Assembly (NCBI GenBank): GCA_964396505.1
Contig: CAYNFJ010000067.1
Location: 1 to 11,987 of the forward strand
DNA from: DQTL01 sp964396505
GTDB lineage: Bacteria; Bacteroidota; Bacteroidia; Flavobacteriales; Flavobacteriaceae
Reading direction: 5' to 3'
Length of the DNA stretch: 11,987 nucleotides
Shown here piece by piece: positions 1-6,881 of this stretch. The notes under the pieces are model-generated. The model did not search any database, was not told the origin of the DNA, and worked only from the letters and a program-made list of their open reading frames with translations. A program made the translations under genes and the position numbers. Position 1 is the first letter of the stretch; the number at the start of each line of letters is the position of its first letter.

Positions 1-951
1 GTGATGTATTTTCAAGTTCAGGATAGTATAAAAACAGCGCAACTCAAACAACAGTATTTACAAAGCTATACAAGCTTTAGTCAAACTTTGGCAGATTTTA
101 CAAAAAACAATAATCAAGCTTTGGTAAAAGATTTGGTGCTGGCTAATTTACGTCCACAACCCCAAGAACCCATCAAAAATCCGGCTGCGTATTTGCCCTA
201 TATTCAAAACCATTATTTTGATAGGATTGATTTTAATAACCCACACTTGATTTATTCTTCTATATTGATTGACAAGGTGATGGATTACGTATTTTATCTC
301 ACCGTGTCCAATGAAAAAGAAACCCAAAACAAACTCTATAAAAAAGCAGTTTCAGATGTGTTGCAACGAATTGATAATCAAGAAGTAAAGTCAGGTATTA
401 TTCAAGCTTTAATTCAATCTTTTGCCAAAGATGAAAATACGGTATTAACCGACTATCTTTTTGACGAATTTTACGACAAACTACCAGAAACCTATCGCAA
501 TAAAGTATATGAAAACGGGATTAAGCAAGAATTAAAAACTGCTGTGGGTAGAATGGCTCAAGACATTGTTTGGAAAGAAAATGACACAGAGAAGAGTCTG
601 TTAAAAATGGAAGGCTACCGCTATTATGTATTGATTTTTTGGAGTGCTACGTGTCCTCACTGTCTTAAAGAGGTTCCTAAGGTACACGAATTTCTAAAAA
701 ACAAAAAAGATGTAAAAGTCATTGCCGTAGCTTTGGAAACAGAAAAAAGCAAAGATAAATGGCAATCGGAAAAATATTATTACCCGGAATTTTCACACGT
801 ATTGGCATTAAAAAAATGGGAAAATCCGTTGGTAAGAAGCTATAACATCAATGCGACACCCACCTATTTTATATTGGATGCTGATAAAAAAATTATCGCC
901 AAACCTTATGAATTTTCCGATTTGGTCAATTTTTTTAAGGATAAAGAATAG
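1..951 (+). CDS. TlpA-like thioredoxin-fold protein, 5' end cut by window
   Basis: The 316 visible residues consist of a mostly helical N-terminal part (about 1-195) and a C-terminal thioredoxin fold (about 200-316). The active site is W-S-A-T-C-P-H-C with cysteines at visible residues 218 and 221. The cis-proline loop is N-A-T-P-T at 284-288. This is the layout of Bacteroidota TlpA/ResA-like periplasmic thiol-disulfide proteins, which carry a long unrelated N-terminal domain and reduce or exchange disulfides in the envelope. The frame is open from base 1, which reads GTG ATG, but no signal peptide is visible. These proteins are normally longer, so I take the gene as truncated by the window edge and the true start as lying upstream. 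It ends in TAG at 949-951, 55 bases before the deaminase gene. The thioredoxin fold is clear; the substrate cannot be told from the sequence. Confidence 0.85.
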   Translation: MMYFQVQDSIKTAQLKQQYLQSYTSFSQTLADFTKNNNQALVKDLVLANLRPQPQEPIKNPAAYLPYIQNHYFDRIDFNNPHLIYSSILIDKVMDYVFYLTVSNEKETQNKLYKKAVSDVLQRIDNQEVKSGIIQALIQSFAKDENTVLTDYLFDEFYDKLPETYRNKVYENGIKQELKTAVGRMAQDIVWKENDTEKSLLKMEGYRYYVLIFWSATCPHCLKEVPKVHEFLKNKKDVKVIAVALETEKSKDKWQSEKYYYPEFSHVLALKKWENPLVRSYNINATPTYFILDADKKIIAKPYEFSDLVNFFKDKE

Positions 952-987
952 CATCTCCCCGAGCTTATGCTAGCATTTTGATTATTT
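949..987 (+). terminator. possible weak terminator hairpin after the thioredoxin-fold gene
   Basis: TAGCAT (949-954, beginning at the stop codon) pairs perfectly with ATGCTA (967-972) around a 12-base loop. The T-rich stretch GCATTTTGATTATTT follows. The stem is only 6 bp, and ATGCTAGCAT (967-976) is itself a 10-base palindrome, so folding is ambiguous. The location between two genes fits a terminator, but the evidence is thin. Confidence 0.25.
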
Positions 988-1006
988 CTGTGTATTTTCG
1001 CCTATT

Positions 1007-1429
1007 ATGAATAAAAAACAAGAAAGATACGATAAGGCATATATGCGAATGGCCAAAGAATGGGCTAAATTATCACATTGTAAAAGAAAAAAAGTAGGGG
1101 CTTTAATCGTAAAAGACCGGATGATTATTTCCGACGGTTATAATGGGACACCTACCGGATTTGATAACCATTGTGAAGACGATACGGGAAGCACTAAATG
1201 GCATGTATTGCACGCTGAGGCAAACGCCATTCTGAAAGTGGCAAGTTCTACCCAAACTTGCAAAGGGGCAACGCTGTATCTCACTATGTCGCCTTGTAAG
1301 GAGTGTAGCAAACTCATTCATCAATCCGGAATCCAACGGGTGGTGTTCTACGAATCTTATAAAGATACCTCCGGAATAGATTTTCTAAAAAAAGCAGGCG
1401 TAGAACTCACAGAATTATCGGATGTCTAA
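1007..1429 (+). CDS. comEB: dCMP deaminase family protein (zinc-dependent cytidine/deoxycytidylate deaminase fold)
   Basis: This 140-residue protein carries both hallmarks of the zinc deaminases: H-A-E at 69-71, where His binds zinc and Glu is the proton shuttle, and P-C-K-E-C at 96-100, which supplies the two zinc cysteines. The segment S-D-G-Y-N-G-T-P at 42-49 and the H-C pair at 55-56 before the HAE motif are typical of deoxycytidylate deaminases of the ComEB/T4-cd type. These hydrolyse dCMP to dUMP in the cytoplasm, feeding thymidylate synthesis. The length is normal for the family. The ATG at 1007 gives the natural N-terminus and there is no earlier in-frame alternative with family-like sequence. 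The gene overlaps the next one by 8 bases, so the two are almost certainly co-transcribed. Substrate (dCMP or another cytosine nucleotide) is assigned by family only. Confidence 0.88.
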   Translation: MNKKQERYDKAYMRMAKEWAKLSHCKRKKVGALIVKDRMIISDGYNGTPTGFDNHCEDDTGSTKWHVLHAEANAILKVASSTQTCKGATLYLTMSPCKECSKLIHQSGIQRVVFYESYKDTSGIDFLKKAGVELTELSDV

Positions 1430-3005
1430 TCAGCGTGCAAATACGGCATTATGGATTGGGGTCGCCTTGTCTATAGGAATATTAATAGGTAGTTTACTCG
1501 ATTACCAAGAAAATGGTCTTGGCTTTCTGCCGGTCAATCAAAAAGAAAATAAAATTAGACGATTAATTAATTATATTCAATACGATTATGTAGATCCGGT
1601 GAATACAGATTCTCTATTGGACGATGCCATCAATCATTTATTGAAAAATTTAGATCCGCATTCGGTTTACATCACTAAAAATGATTTGCAAGATGTACGT
1701 AATACTATGAATGGCAGTTTTAAGGGTATTGGCATTCAGTTTCAACTCATTCGTGATTCGGTAATGGTATTACAGCTTATCAAGGATGGTCCCGCTGAGA
1801 AAGCAGGACTCTTAGCCGGTGACCGGCTGTTGACAGCCGATAAGGATACCCTATCGGGCAAATTCCTGGACAGCAATCAGGTCAAAGCCTTGTTAAAAGG
1901 CAATGATGAGGAAAATATACAGGTAAGTGTGTATAGAAAACAACAGGATAGTATATTAAAGTTTACCATTAAACGAGGCAATGTAAAACTCACAAGCATA
2001 CCGGCTTATTATATGATAAATAACCAAATAGGATTTATTAAAATAGACCGGTTTGCACGCACTACCTATACAGAATTTAAAAAAGCTTTAGACGATTTGT
2101 TGCAACAAGGGATGCAGACTTTGGTATTGGATTTACGAGGGAACGGCGGCGGTTTTTTGGATACTGCCAATAAAATAGTTGATGAATTTTTACCGGATGG
2201 AAAACGCATCGTGTTTACTAAAAACAAGTCCGGAAAAATTACCAATTCTTATGCCACTGCTACCGGTGATTTCGAAACCGGTAAGTTGTACGTGTTGATC
2301 GATGAAGAATCGGCTTCTGCCTCTGAGATTGTAGCCGGAGCATTGCAAGACAACGACCGGGCTACTATCGTGGGGCGTCGCTCTTTTGGTAAAGGATTGG
2401 TACAGCAGGAAATGGACTTAGGTGATGGTTCAGCCGTTAGATTGACAACAGCTCGCTATTACACACCTACCGGACGTTCTATTCAAAAACCCTACGACCA
2501 TCACGGGAATGTGGCCTATTTTAAGGATGCCTATCATCGGATAGAAAGTGGGGAATTACTCTACAAAGATAGTATGCCTATTAATGACAGTTTGAAATTT
2601 ACGACCCCAAAAGGCAAGATTGTGTATGGCGGTGGTGGTATTATTCCCGATATATTTGTACCGGTAGATACTACGATGTATTTTTCCAGCTATCATTTGA
2701 CAAAAATCAATGGGTTTGTATTTGATTATATAGATGCGCGACGCAAACAATATAGCGCGATGAATTGGACGCAGTTCAAGTCCGATTTCAATACCGATGA
2801 AATGCTACGGGCATACCAAAAAACAACACCGATCCCTTCTGGAATGAAACAAAGAACCCTGTTAAAAAATTATCTAAAAGCACTGGCAGCGCGCGAATTA
2901 TTTGGGGATGGCGGTTTTTTTAAAATATTTGATAAAAATGATATCATGCTTCAAAAAGTAGTAGCTTTGGAAGCCGATACCATACCACAAATCCAAAGCC
3001 GATGA
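1422..3005 (+). CDS. ctpA: S41 family C-terminal processing peptidase (CtpA/Prc type)
   Basis: This 527-residue membrane-anchored serine protease has an uncleaved-looking hydrophobic anchor at 10-26, a helical segment at 40-95, a PDZ domain at about 96-185 with carboxylate-binding loop G-I-G-I-Q-F, and the S41 core at about 190-360. The catalytic Ser is S299 in S-A-S-A-S-E, with Lys K324 in S-F-G-K-G and Gln Q328. The 25- and 4-residue spacings match those in the CtpB and Prc enzymes. R-G-N-G-G-G-F at 239-245 forms the expected oxyanion-side loop. Such enzymes cut periplasmic proteins from their C-termini after PDZ recognition. A C-terminal helical tail (about 430-527) follows the core, as is usual in the Bacteroidota members. 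The start overlaps the deaminase by 8 bases and the stop overlaps the next ATG in an ATGA, placing it in the middle of a three-gene operon. All catalytic residues are present; the substrate is unknown. Confidence 0.93.
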   Translation: MSNQRANTALWIGVALSIGILIGSLLDYQENGLGFLPVNQKENKIRRLINYIQYDYVDPVNTDSLLDDAINHLLKNLDPHSVYITKNDLQDVRNTMNGSFKGIGIQFQLIRDSVMVLQLIKDGPAEKAGLLAGDRLLTADKDTLSGKFLDSNQVKALLKGNDEENIQVSVYRKQQDSILKFTIKRGNVKLTSIPAYYMINNQIGFIKIDRFARTTYTEFKKALDDLLQQGMQTLVLDLRGNGGGFLDTANKIVDEFLPDGKRIVFTKNKSGKITNSYATATGDFETGKLYVLIDEESASASEIVAGALQDNDRATIVGRRSFGKGLVQQEMDLGDGSAVRLTTARYYTPTGRSIQKPYDHHGNVAYFKDAYHRIESGELLYKDSMPINDSLKFTTPKGKIVYGGGGIIPDIFVPVDTTMYFSSYHLTKINGFVFDYIDARRKQYSAMNWTQFKSDFNTDEMLRAYQKTTPIPSGMKQRTLLKNYLKALAARELFGDGGFFKIFDKNDIMLQKVVALEADTIPQIQSR

Positions 3006-3763
3006 AAATATATTTTGCATCCGATCAACATTTTGGAGCGCCTTCTTTTCAAAAGAGTAAAGTGCGGGAACAAGTCTTTGTGCAATGGTTGGATAGCATA
3101 AAAAAAGACGCAACCGAACTATTTTTATTAGGCGATTTATTCGATTTTTGGTTTGAATATAAAAGCGTGGTTCCCAAAGGGTTTGTAAAGGTGTTGGCCA
3201 AGTTACAGGAGCTTGTGGAGCAGGGAATAAAAGTGCATTTTTTTGTAGGAAATCACGACCTTTGGATGCGGGATTATTTCCAGAAAGAATTGGGAATACA
3301 GGTATATCAGCAACCCGAAAAATTTGTGTTTAACCACAAAAAATTCTTAATAGGTCACGGCGATGGTTTAGGACCCGGTGATACCGGTTATAAATTTCTT
3401 AAAAAAATCTTTGTCAATCCGGTGTTACAATGGTTGTACCGCTGGTTGCATCCCGATATCGGCATGGCTATTGCCCGCTATCTCTCCCTGCAGAACAAAT
3501 ATATTTCCGGCGAAGCAGATGTCGCTTTTTTAGGAGCAGAGAAAGAGCTCTTGATACAGTATTGCCAAGTCGCTTATCAAAAAGAACACTACGATTTTTT
3601 TATATTTGGTCACCGGCATTTACCGATGGAAATACCCATAGGAACGCAGGCTCATTACATCAATACCGGCGATTGGATCAGCTATTATACCTATGCTGTT
3701 TTTGACGGTCAAGATGTGACCCTGGCTACATATCCCCATCCTAAAAAACAGAAAAACGAGTAG
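3002..3763 (+). CDS. lpxH: UDP-2,3-diacylglucosamine diphosphatase-like metallophosphoesterase
   Basis: This 253-residue calcineurin-like phosphoesterase has all metal-site blocks in order: S-D-Q-H-F-G (7-12), G-D-L-F-D-F-W-F-E (44-52), G-N-H-D-L-W (83-88), G-H-G-D-G (118-122) and G-H-R-H (203-206). The aromatic GDLFDFWFE block, the G-P-G-D-T-G-Y loop (125-130) and the helical insert at about 130-180 are typical of LpxH-type enzymes. LpxH cleaves UDP-2,3-diacylglucosamine to lipid X and UMP at the inner face of the inner membrane during lipid A synthesis. One difference from proteobacterial LpxH is GNHD where those usually have GNRD, so assignment within the superfamily rests on the remaining blocks. 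The ATG lies in a 4-base ATGA overlap with the protease gene, indicating translational coupling. A general phosphoesterase role is certain; LpxH activity is likely. Confidence 0.85.
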   Translation: MKIYFASDQHFGAPSFQKSKVREQVFVQWLDSIKKDATELFLLGDLFDFWFEYKSVVPKGFVKVLAKLQELVEQGIKVHFFVGNHDLWMRDYFQKELGIQVYQQPEKFVFNHKKFLIGHGDGLGPGDTGYKFLKKIFVNPVLQWLYRWLHPDIGMAIARYLSLQNKYISGEADVAFLGAEKELLIQYCQVAYQKEHYDFFIFGHRHLPMEIPIGTQAHYINTGDWISYYTYAVFDGQDVTLATYPHPKKQKNE

Positions 3764-3780
3764 TACGTGTCCCAATATAG

Positions 3781-3819
3781 GATGCTTTGACTTTAAGTCA
3801 CGGCGACGCTATTATAAAA
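3781..3819 (+). repeat. degenerate copy of a hairpin repeat with conserved 3' tail (copy 1)
   Basis: GACTT (3789-3793) and AAGTC (3795-3799) form a stem that extends imperfectly outward (GC at 3784-3785 with GC at 3803-3804, plus G-T wobbles and a mismatch). The right arm and tail, 3789-3819, match 4759-4789/4790 downstream of the lipoprotein gene at 26 of 31 positions, ending in the identical block GCTATTATAAAA. The C-G pair at 3791/3797 is replaced by a T-A pair in the second copy, so the structure appears conserved. It lies just after the phosphoesterase stop. It may act as a terminator or be a small dispersed element. Confidence 0.55.
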
Positions 3820-3895
3820 AACAATCGTATAACAAACAGTAAATCAACACGTTATAAAATATATATAATGTTCATTTTTTTAGAAAATTTTTATA

Positions 3896-3903
3896 TATAT
3901 TTG
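3896..3903 (+). promoter_or_regulatory. candidate Bacteroidota -7 promoter box for the lipoprotein gene
   Basis: TATATTTG fits the TAnnTTTG consensus exactly. It sits about 187 bases before the lipoprotein ATG at 4090. I find no good TTG/TTTG -33 element at the expected 17-20 base spacing, and the region is so AT-rich that a chance match is possible. If real, it gives a long 5' leader of roughly 180 bases. Confidence 0.35.
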
Positions 3904-4089
3904 TCCATCTTTTTGATGCTACTTGTTTATAAACCCAAAAAAATGAGAAAATCTTTAAAAAAATTGTATTTAACAGAACATAGTGTGACAAATAGAGCTT
4001 ATTTATTTTCTGATGCACTTGTTTGCTGTTGTTTTACACAAACCAAAAATAATGAAACACAACTTTTTATTAATCAATACTTAAATATT

Positions 4090-4653
4090 ATGAGAAAATT
4101 ACCACAATTTTTAGTACTTATCACTTTTATTACCATCACTTCTTTTCTTTCATCTTGTTCTTCCGAAGATCCCGGCGATGCAACGATTGTAGGTGCTTGG
4201 CGATTAGGAGAATACACTTCAACTACTTTAACCAATTCTAATGGAGACGATATCAAATTGGTAAGTACCGGTCAAGGAGATAATTGTATTTACACATTCA
4301 ATGAAAACCCCAATACAGTAGTTCAAACCGGAAAAATAAATATGGAAATCAAAACCTATTTCAATAATACTCTTTTTAATACTTCTACGCAAACAGTAGA
4401 TTTTGATTCTATGGATTTAGATCCTGTCGCTTGGGAGATTAACGGTGATGAACTGGTTGCCGAAATGTCAGATGTTGCCGTAAGTGACCCTACTTTACAA
4501 GTAGTTTCTGATGATGTTGTTATAAATATTACAACTTTAACCGATACCACTTTAGTTTTAAAAGAAACAGGAAGTGTAGTAGTTCACAGTACTGTAACCA
4601 ATAGCAATTCTACTACTACAATTGACGCTGAAATGCATTTTACCAGAGATTAA
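4090..4653 (+). CDS. lipocalin-like lipoprotein, probably surface-exposed
   Basis: The 187-residue protein starts with a lipoprotein signal peptide: M-R-K, a hydrophobic core to residue 20, and lipobox L-S-S-C with lipidated Cys23. The mature N-terminus C-S-S-E-D is acidic, resembling the lipoprotein export signal that sends Bacteroidota lipoproteins to the cell surface. The body (about 30-187) has the lipocalin-like pattern of flavobacterial proteins: I-V-G-A-W-R-L near the start, Y-T-F-N-E-N, W-E-I-N-G-D and L-T-D-T-T-L-V-L, consistent with an all-beta barrel. It is rich in Thr, Ser and Asp and has no catalytic motif; ligand and role are unknown. The frame stays open upstream to 3787, but only the ATG at 4090 gives a proper signal peptide, so I chose that start. 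The gene stands alone between two copies of a hairpin repeat. Confidence 0.75.
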   Translation: MRKLPQFLVLITFITITSFLSSCSSEDPGDATIVGAWRLGEYTSTTLTNSNGDDIKLVSTGQGDNCIYTFNENPNTVVQTGKINMEIKTYFNNTLFNTSTQTVDFDSMDLDPVAWEINGDELVAEMSDVAVSDPTLQVVSDDVVINITTLTDTTLVLKETGSVVVHSTVTNSNSTTTIDAEMHFTRD

Positions 4654-4749
4654 TCGAATTGTTTTTTGACAAACCACCGATTAATTCCTGCTACTAAACT
4701 TCTATCATACAAGCTTTCGTAATAGAAGAGAATTATTAAGCTTACCAAT

Positions 4750-4790
4750 GCGACCCCGTGATTTCAAATCACGGGGTCGCTATTATAAAA
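4750..4790 (+). repeat. perfect 31-base palindrome with conserved 3' tail (repeat copy 2)
   Basis: GCGACCCCGTGATTT (4750-4764) and AAATCACGGGGTCGC (4766-4780) are perfect reverse complements around a single C at 4765, so a very stable hairpin is expected. TATTATAAAA and then a T-run (from 4792) follow. The T-run is 11 bases from the stem, so it is not a textbook intrinsic terminator, although termination after the lipoprotein gene is a natural role. The right arm and tail are repeated in degenerate form at 3789-3819. Confidence 0.75.
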
Positions 4791-4803
4791 CTTTTTTTAA
4801 GAC

Positions 4804-4848
4804 AAAAACAAAAATAATTTGGGCTATTCACGGTTCATATTCATAGCC
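4804..4848 (-). terminator. candidate intrinsic terminator for the TPR gene
   Basis: On the minus strand GGCTAT (4848-4843) pairs with ATAGCC (4827-4822) around a 15-base loop. It is followed by CAAATTATTTTTGTTTTTG, a T-rich run. It lies about 75 bases past the stop of the minus-strand TPR gene, where a terminator is expected. The stem is short, so confidence is moderate. Confidence 0.4.
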
Positions 4849-4921
4849 TATTCGATATATATGATGTATGTATAGGTTCATTGAAAAAAGCCAAATTCCC
4901 AAAAACTCCGGCAATTCAAAC

Positions 4922-6703
4922 TCAAGGCACCAACACATCACCACGTAATGTACGATACCGTTTACGAGCCGGAACCAAATAAATACTTTCGGGATGGTCA
5001 AAGATTATTATTTTATAATATTCTTTTGCCTTTTCGGGATTATTCAGGTATGTATCATAGAGTTGGGCTACTTTATACAGTGCATCGTCTAGTAAGATAT
5101 CATTGTCCTTTAGACTTAAAATACTCAGATAATCCTGTAGAGCCGGCTCATATTGGTGTATTTTTTCGTAGAGTTGTCCTTGTTTGTAATAGGCTTCATC
5201 CTCAATAGGGTGTCCTTTAAACTCTTGTAATAGCACTTGCAATGAGTCAATAGCGGCTTGGTTTTTATTTTGATATGCCAACAAATCGGCGACAGCATAT
5301 TTTTTAAGAGCTGTCGGGATAGAATCTTGCGCGGTGTTATCATCAATCAGCAAACTCAGATCGATGGCATCGTTTGAAATAAGATTGGCTGTCCCTTTTT
5401 TCAGTACTTTTAATTGGATATTTGCCCAATCAAAATCACCCCTAAAATAGGAGGTTTGGGCTACTTTAAACCGTGCCAATTGTGCCAAGGCATGACTTTT
5501 TAAATCCAATTGTACTTGTGAATAATTAATCAATGCCCTATTGTAATCACCGGTATATACCAATACGTCTCCCAGTTGAATTTTAATTTCTCCTTTTTGA
5601 AATTTATTCAAATGATTTTGTAAGGCTTCTTGCAATATTTTTATCGCTTTCTGCGGTTGATTGCTTGTAAAGGTCAGAAAATGAGCATAAGAGACTTGGA
5701 TACGAGTAGTCAGAGCCGTTTTACCATAAGTTTCGAAGGCTTTTTGATAAGCCAAATCTACTTTTTGAGCATCTTTTTCGGTTTTTTTTTGAGCTTCCAA
5801 CAAGTAATATGTGGCGTAAATTTTCTTTTCCAAATCAGTAGTATGTGCAATACAATATTCAAAAGCTTTCTGAGCCGTTTCATAATCGTACTTGTCAAAA
5901 GCGGCTGCTCCTACATCAATTATTCCGGATAAATCGGTTTGTTCCCGTTGAAACACCGCTTTTTCTTGTATAAAAGCTTTACTGTAATCTTCTTGTTGTA
6001 AGTATAACCAAGACAGCAACTTATTCCATTCTGATTTAGGATTTTCTTGCAGGCGTTTGATCAATAATTTTCGAAACAGGCGGTTGTTTTCACCGTCGGC
6101 ATCGTCTGTGAGGTATTTTCCTATAAATCGTTGGATATTGGGCAATGAACCTCCTTGTTTGGTCGCCATATCCAGATAGGTGTCAAACATTTGGCTGATT
6201 TCACCTTTTTCACCGTAAATAGCGGCTAACTGATAATTGTAATTGGCATTGGGCAGAGCCTGAATCATCCATTGATAACTTTGCAAAGCGTAATCCAACA
6301 AGTGATTATCCCGAAAACTCTTGGCTATTTGGTAGCCGCTACCGGGATGTTCTTTGAGTATTTGAAGCGCTTTTTCATAATAAGGAGTCGCTTGTTCTTC
6401 TTGATGTTGCAAGGCATAGTTATAACCCAATTCTACCCACAAATAGCCTTGATTTTTTTGTCTTTTCAGCCGTTTGTGAATTAGTTTGGCGACGGTATCA
6501 TAAGATTCTAATGCTTGATAGCTCTTTAACAGATGTTGAAAATAATAGGTGTTATGTGGATTTTCTCGATACAATTGCCCATACAGATGTGCTGCTTTAT
6601 CAAAATCACCTTTTCTAAAATAGTCATTGGCAAGTTTCTGATCTTGCGCATAGGTTTGGGTGCTTATCCCGAATAAGACGATATAAAATAGGTATCTAAG
6701 CAT
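4922..6703 (-). CDS. exported tetratricopeptide-repeat protein
   Basis: The 593-residue protein has a Sec signal peptide (M-L-R-Y-L-F-Y-I-V-L-F at the start, likely cleavage after T-Y-A at 17-19) and then helical repeats to the C-terminus. Clear TPR units include those at about 23-55 (Y-F-R-K-G-D-F-D-K-A), 88-120 (L-G-Y-N-Y-A-L), and a C-terminal group at about 500-575 (D-E-A-Y-Y-K-Q-G-Q-L-Y-E-K). TPRs mediate protein binding; no enzyme domain is visible. The protein is presumably periplasmic and acts as a scaffold or assembly factor, but its partner is unknown. A GTG two codons upstream (6709) keeps the frame, but the ATG at 6703 gives a typical signal peptide and lies 5 bases past a near-consensus promoter box, so I prefer it. 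The gene is monocistronic, with no neighbour on its strand within 200 bases. Confidence 0.88.
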   Translation of the reverse strand: MLRYLFYIVLFGISTQTYAQDQKLANDYFRKGDFDKAAHLYGQLYRENPHNTYYFQHLLKSYQALESYDTVAKLIHKRLKRQKNQGYLWVELGYNYALQHQEEQATPYYEKALQILKEHPGSGYQIAKSFRDNHLLDYALQSYQWMIQALPNANYNYQLAAIYGEKGEISQMFDTYLDMATKQGGSLPNIQRFIGKYLTDDADGENNRLFRKLLIKRLQENPKSEWNKLLSWLYLQQEDYSKAFIQEKAVFQREQTDLSGIIDVGAAAFDKYDYETAQKAFEYCIAHTTDLEKKIYATYYLLEAQKKTEKDAQKVDLAYQKAFETYGKTALTTRIQVSYAHFLTFTSNQPQKAIKILQEALQNHLNKFQKGEIKIQLGDVLVYTGDYNRALINYSQVQLDLKSHALAQLARFKVAQTSYFRGDFDWANIQLKVLKKGTANLISNDAIDLSLLIDDNTAQDSIPTALKKYAVADLLAYQNKNQAAIDSLQVLLQEFKGHPIEDEAYYKQGQLYEKIHQYEPALQDYLSILSLKDNDILLDDALYKVAQLYDTYLNNPEKAKEYYKIIIFDHPESIYLVPARKRYRTLRGDVLVP

Positions 6704-6708
6704 GCACA

Positions 6709-6738
6709 CAAACCTACGGAATTTTTTGTGGTTTCAAA
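6709..6738 (-). promoter_or_regulatory. near-consensus Bacteroidota promoter for the TPR gene
   Basis: Read on the minus strand, TTTG (6738-6735), an 18-base spacer, then TAGGTTTG (6716-6709). Both boxes match the Bacteroidota sigma-ABfr pattern TTTG-N17-20-TAnnTTTG. The ATG at 6703 lies only 5 bases after the box, about where transcription would begin, so the message may have almost no leader. Confidence 0.65.
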
Positions 6739-6830
6739 AAATCATTTTAATTAAACTAACATTTTTTTATTCACGTATTATGCTACCCATATATTTTAAC
6801 AGAAAATTGATAAAAAAGCATTGCAAATCA

Positions 6831-6862
6831 TCTGTAACTAACCGGTGAAAATAGTATCTTTG
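6831..6862 (+). promoter_or_regulatory. candidate Bacteroidota promoter for the exodeoxyribonuclease III gene
   Basis: TATCTTTG (6855-6862) matches TAnnTTTG exactly. TCTG (6831-6834) is a one-mismatch -33 box at a 20-base spacing. The start codon lies 19 bases downstream, giving a short A-rich leader without a Shine-Dalgarno sequence. It is divergent from the TPR promoter, with 138 bases between the two -7 boxes. Confidence 0.55.
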
Positions 6863-6881
6863 TAAGCCAAACAAAGATTTT

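Larger units (their letters stand above)
3764..4089. other. 326-base AT-rich leader region of the lipoprotein gene
   Basis: No independent gene is convincing here. From 5' to 3' the stretch holds a degenerate hairpin repeat (3781-3819), a very AT-rich block (about 3850-3900) ending in a promoter-like box (3896-3903), the palindrome GTTTATAAAC (3925-3934), and an imperfect internal repetition: TGATGCTACTTGTTT near 3914 resembles TGATGCACTTGTTT near 4008, each followed within about 35 bases by an AAACC..AAAAA..ATGA stretch. The reading frame of the lipoprotein is open through the whole leader back to 3787, with possible ATG codons at 3868, 3916 and 3943. The extension would contain a hydrophobic stretch and a Cys-Cys-Cys run. 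I regard it as mostly non-coding because the signal peptide begins at 4090. Confidence 0.5.

Noticed and set aside
985..1006. TATTTTCG box (993-1000) six bases before the deaminase ATG, as a promoter giving a leaderless message
   Set aside because: It differs from TAnnTTTG and the only TTTG upstream (977-980) is 12 bases away, too close for the -33 element.
1103..1336. Antisense open frame inside the deaminase gene
   Set aside because: It is a shadow frame of a gene with intact catalytic motifs; its own translation shows no family-like sequence.
3787..4653. Starting the lipocalin-like protein at TTG 3787 (288 residues)
   Set aside because: The proper lipoprotein signal peptide and lipobox begin at ATG 4090; a 101-residue extension would bury the signal peptide inside the protein.
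4860..4925. GCC...GGC stem with a T6 run near the TPR stop, as a terminator
   Set aside because: Only a 3-bp stem can form; the GGCTAT/ATAGCC hairpin further downstream is better.
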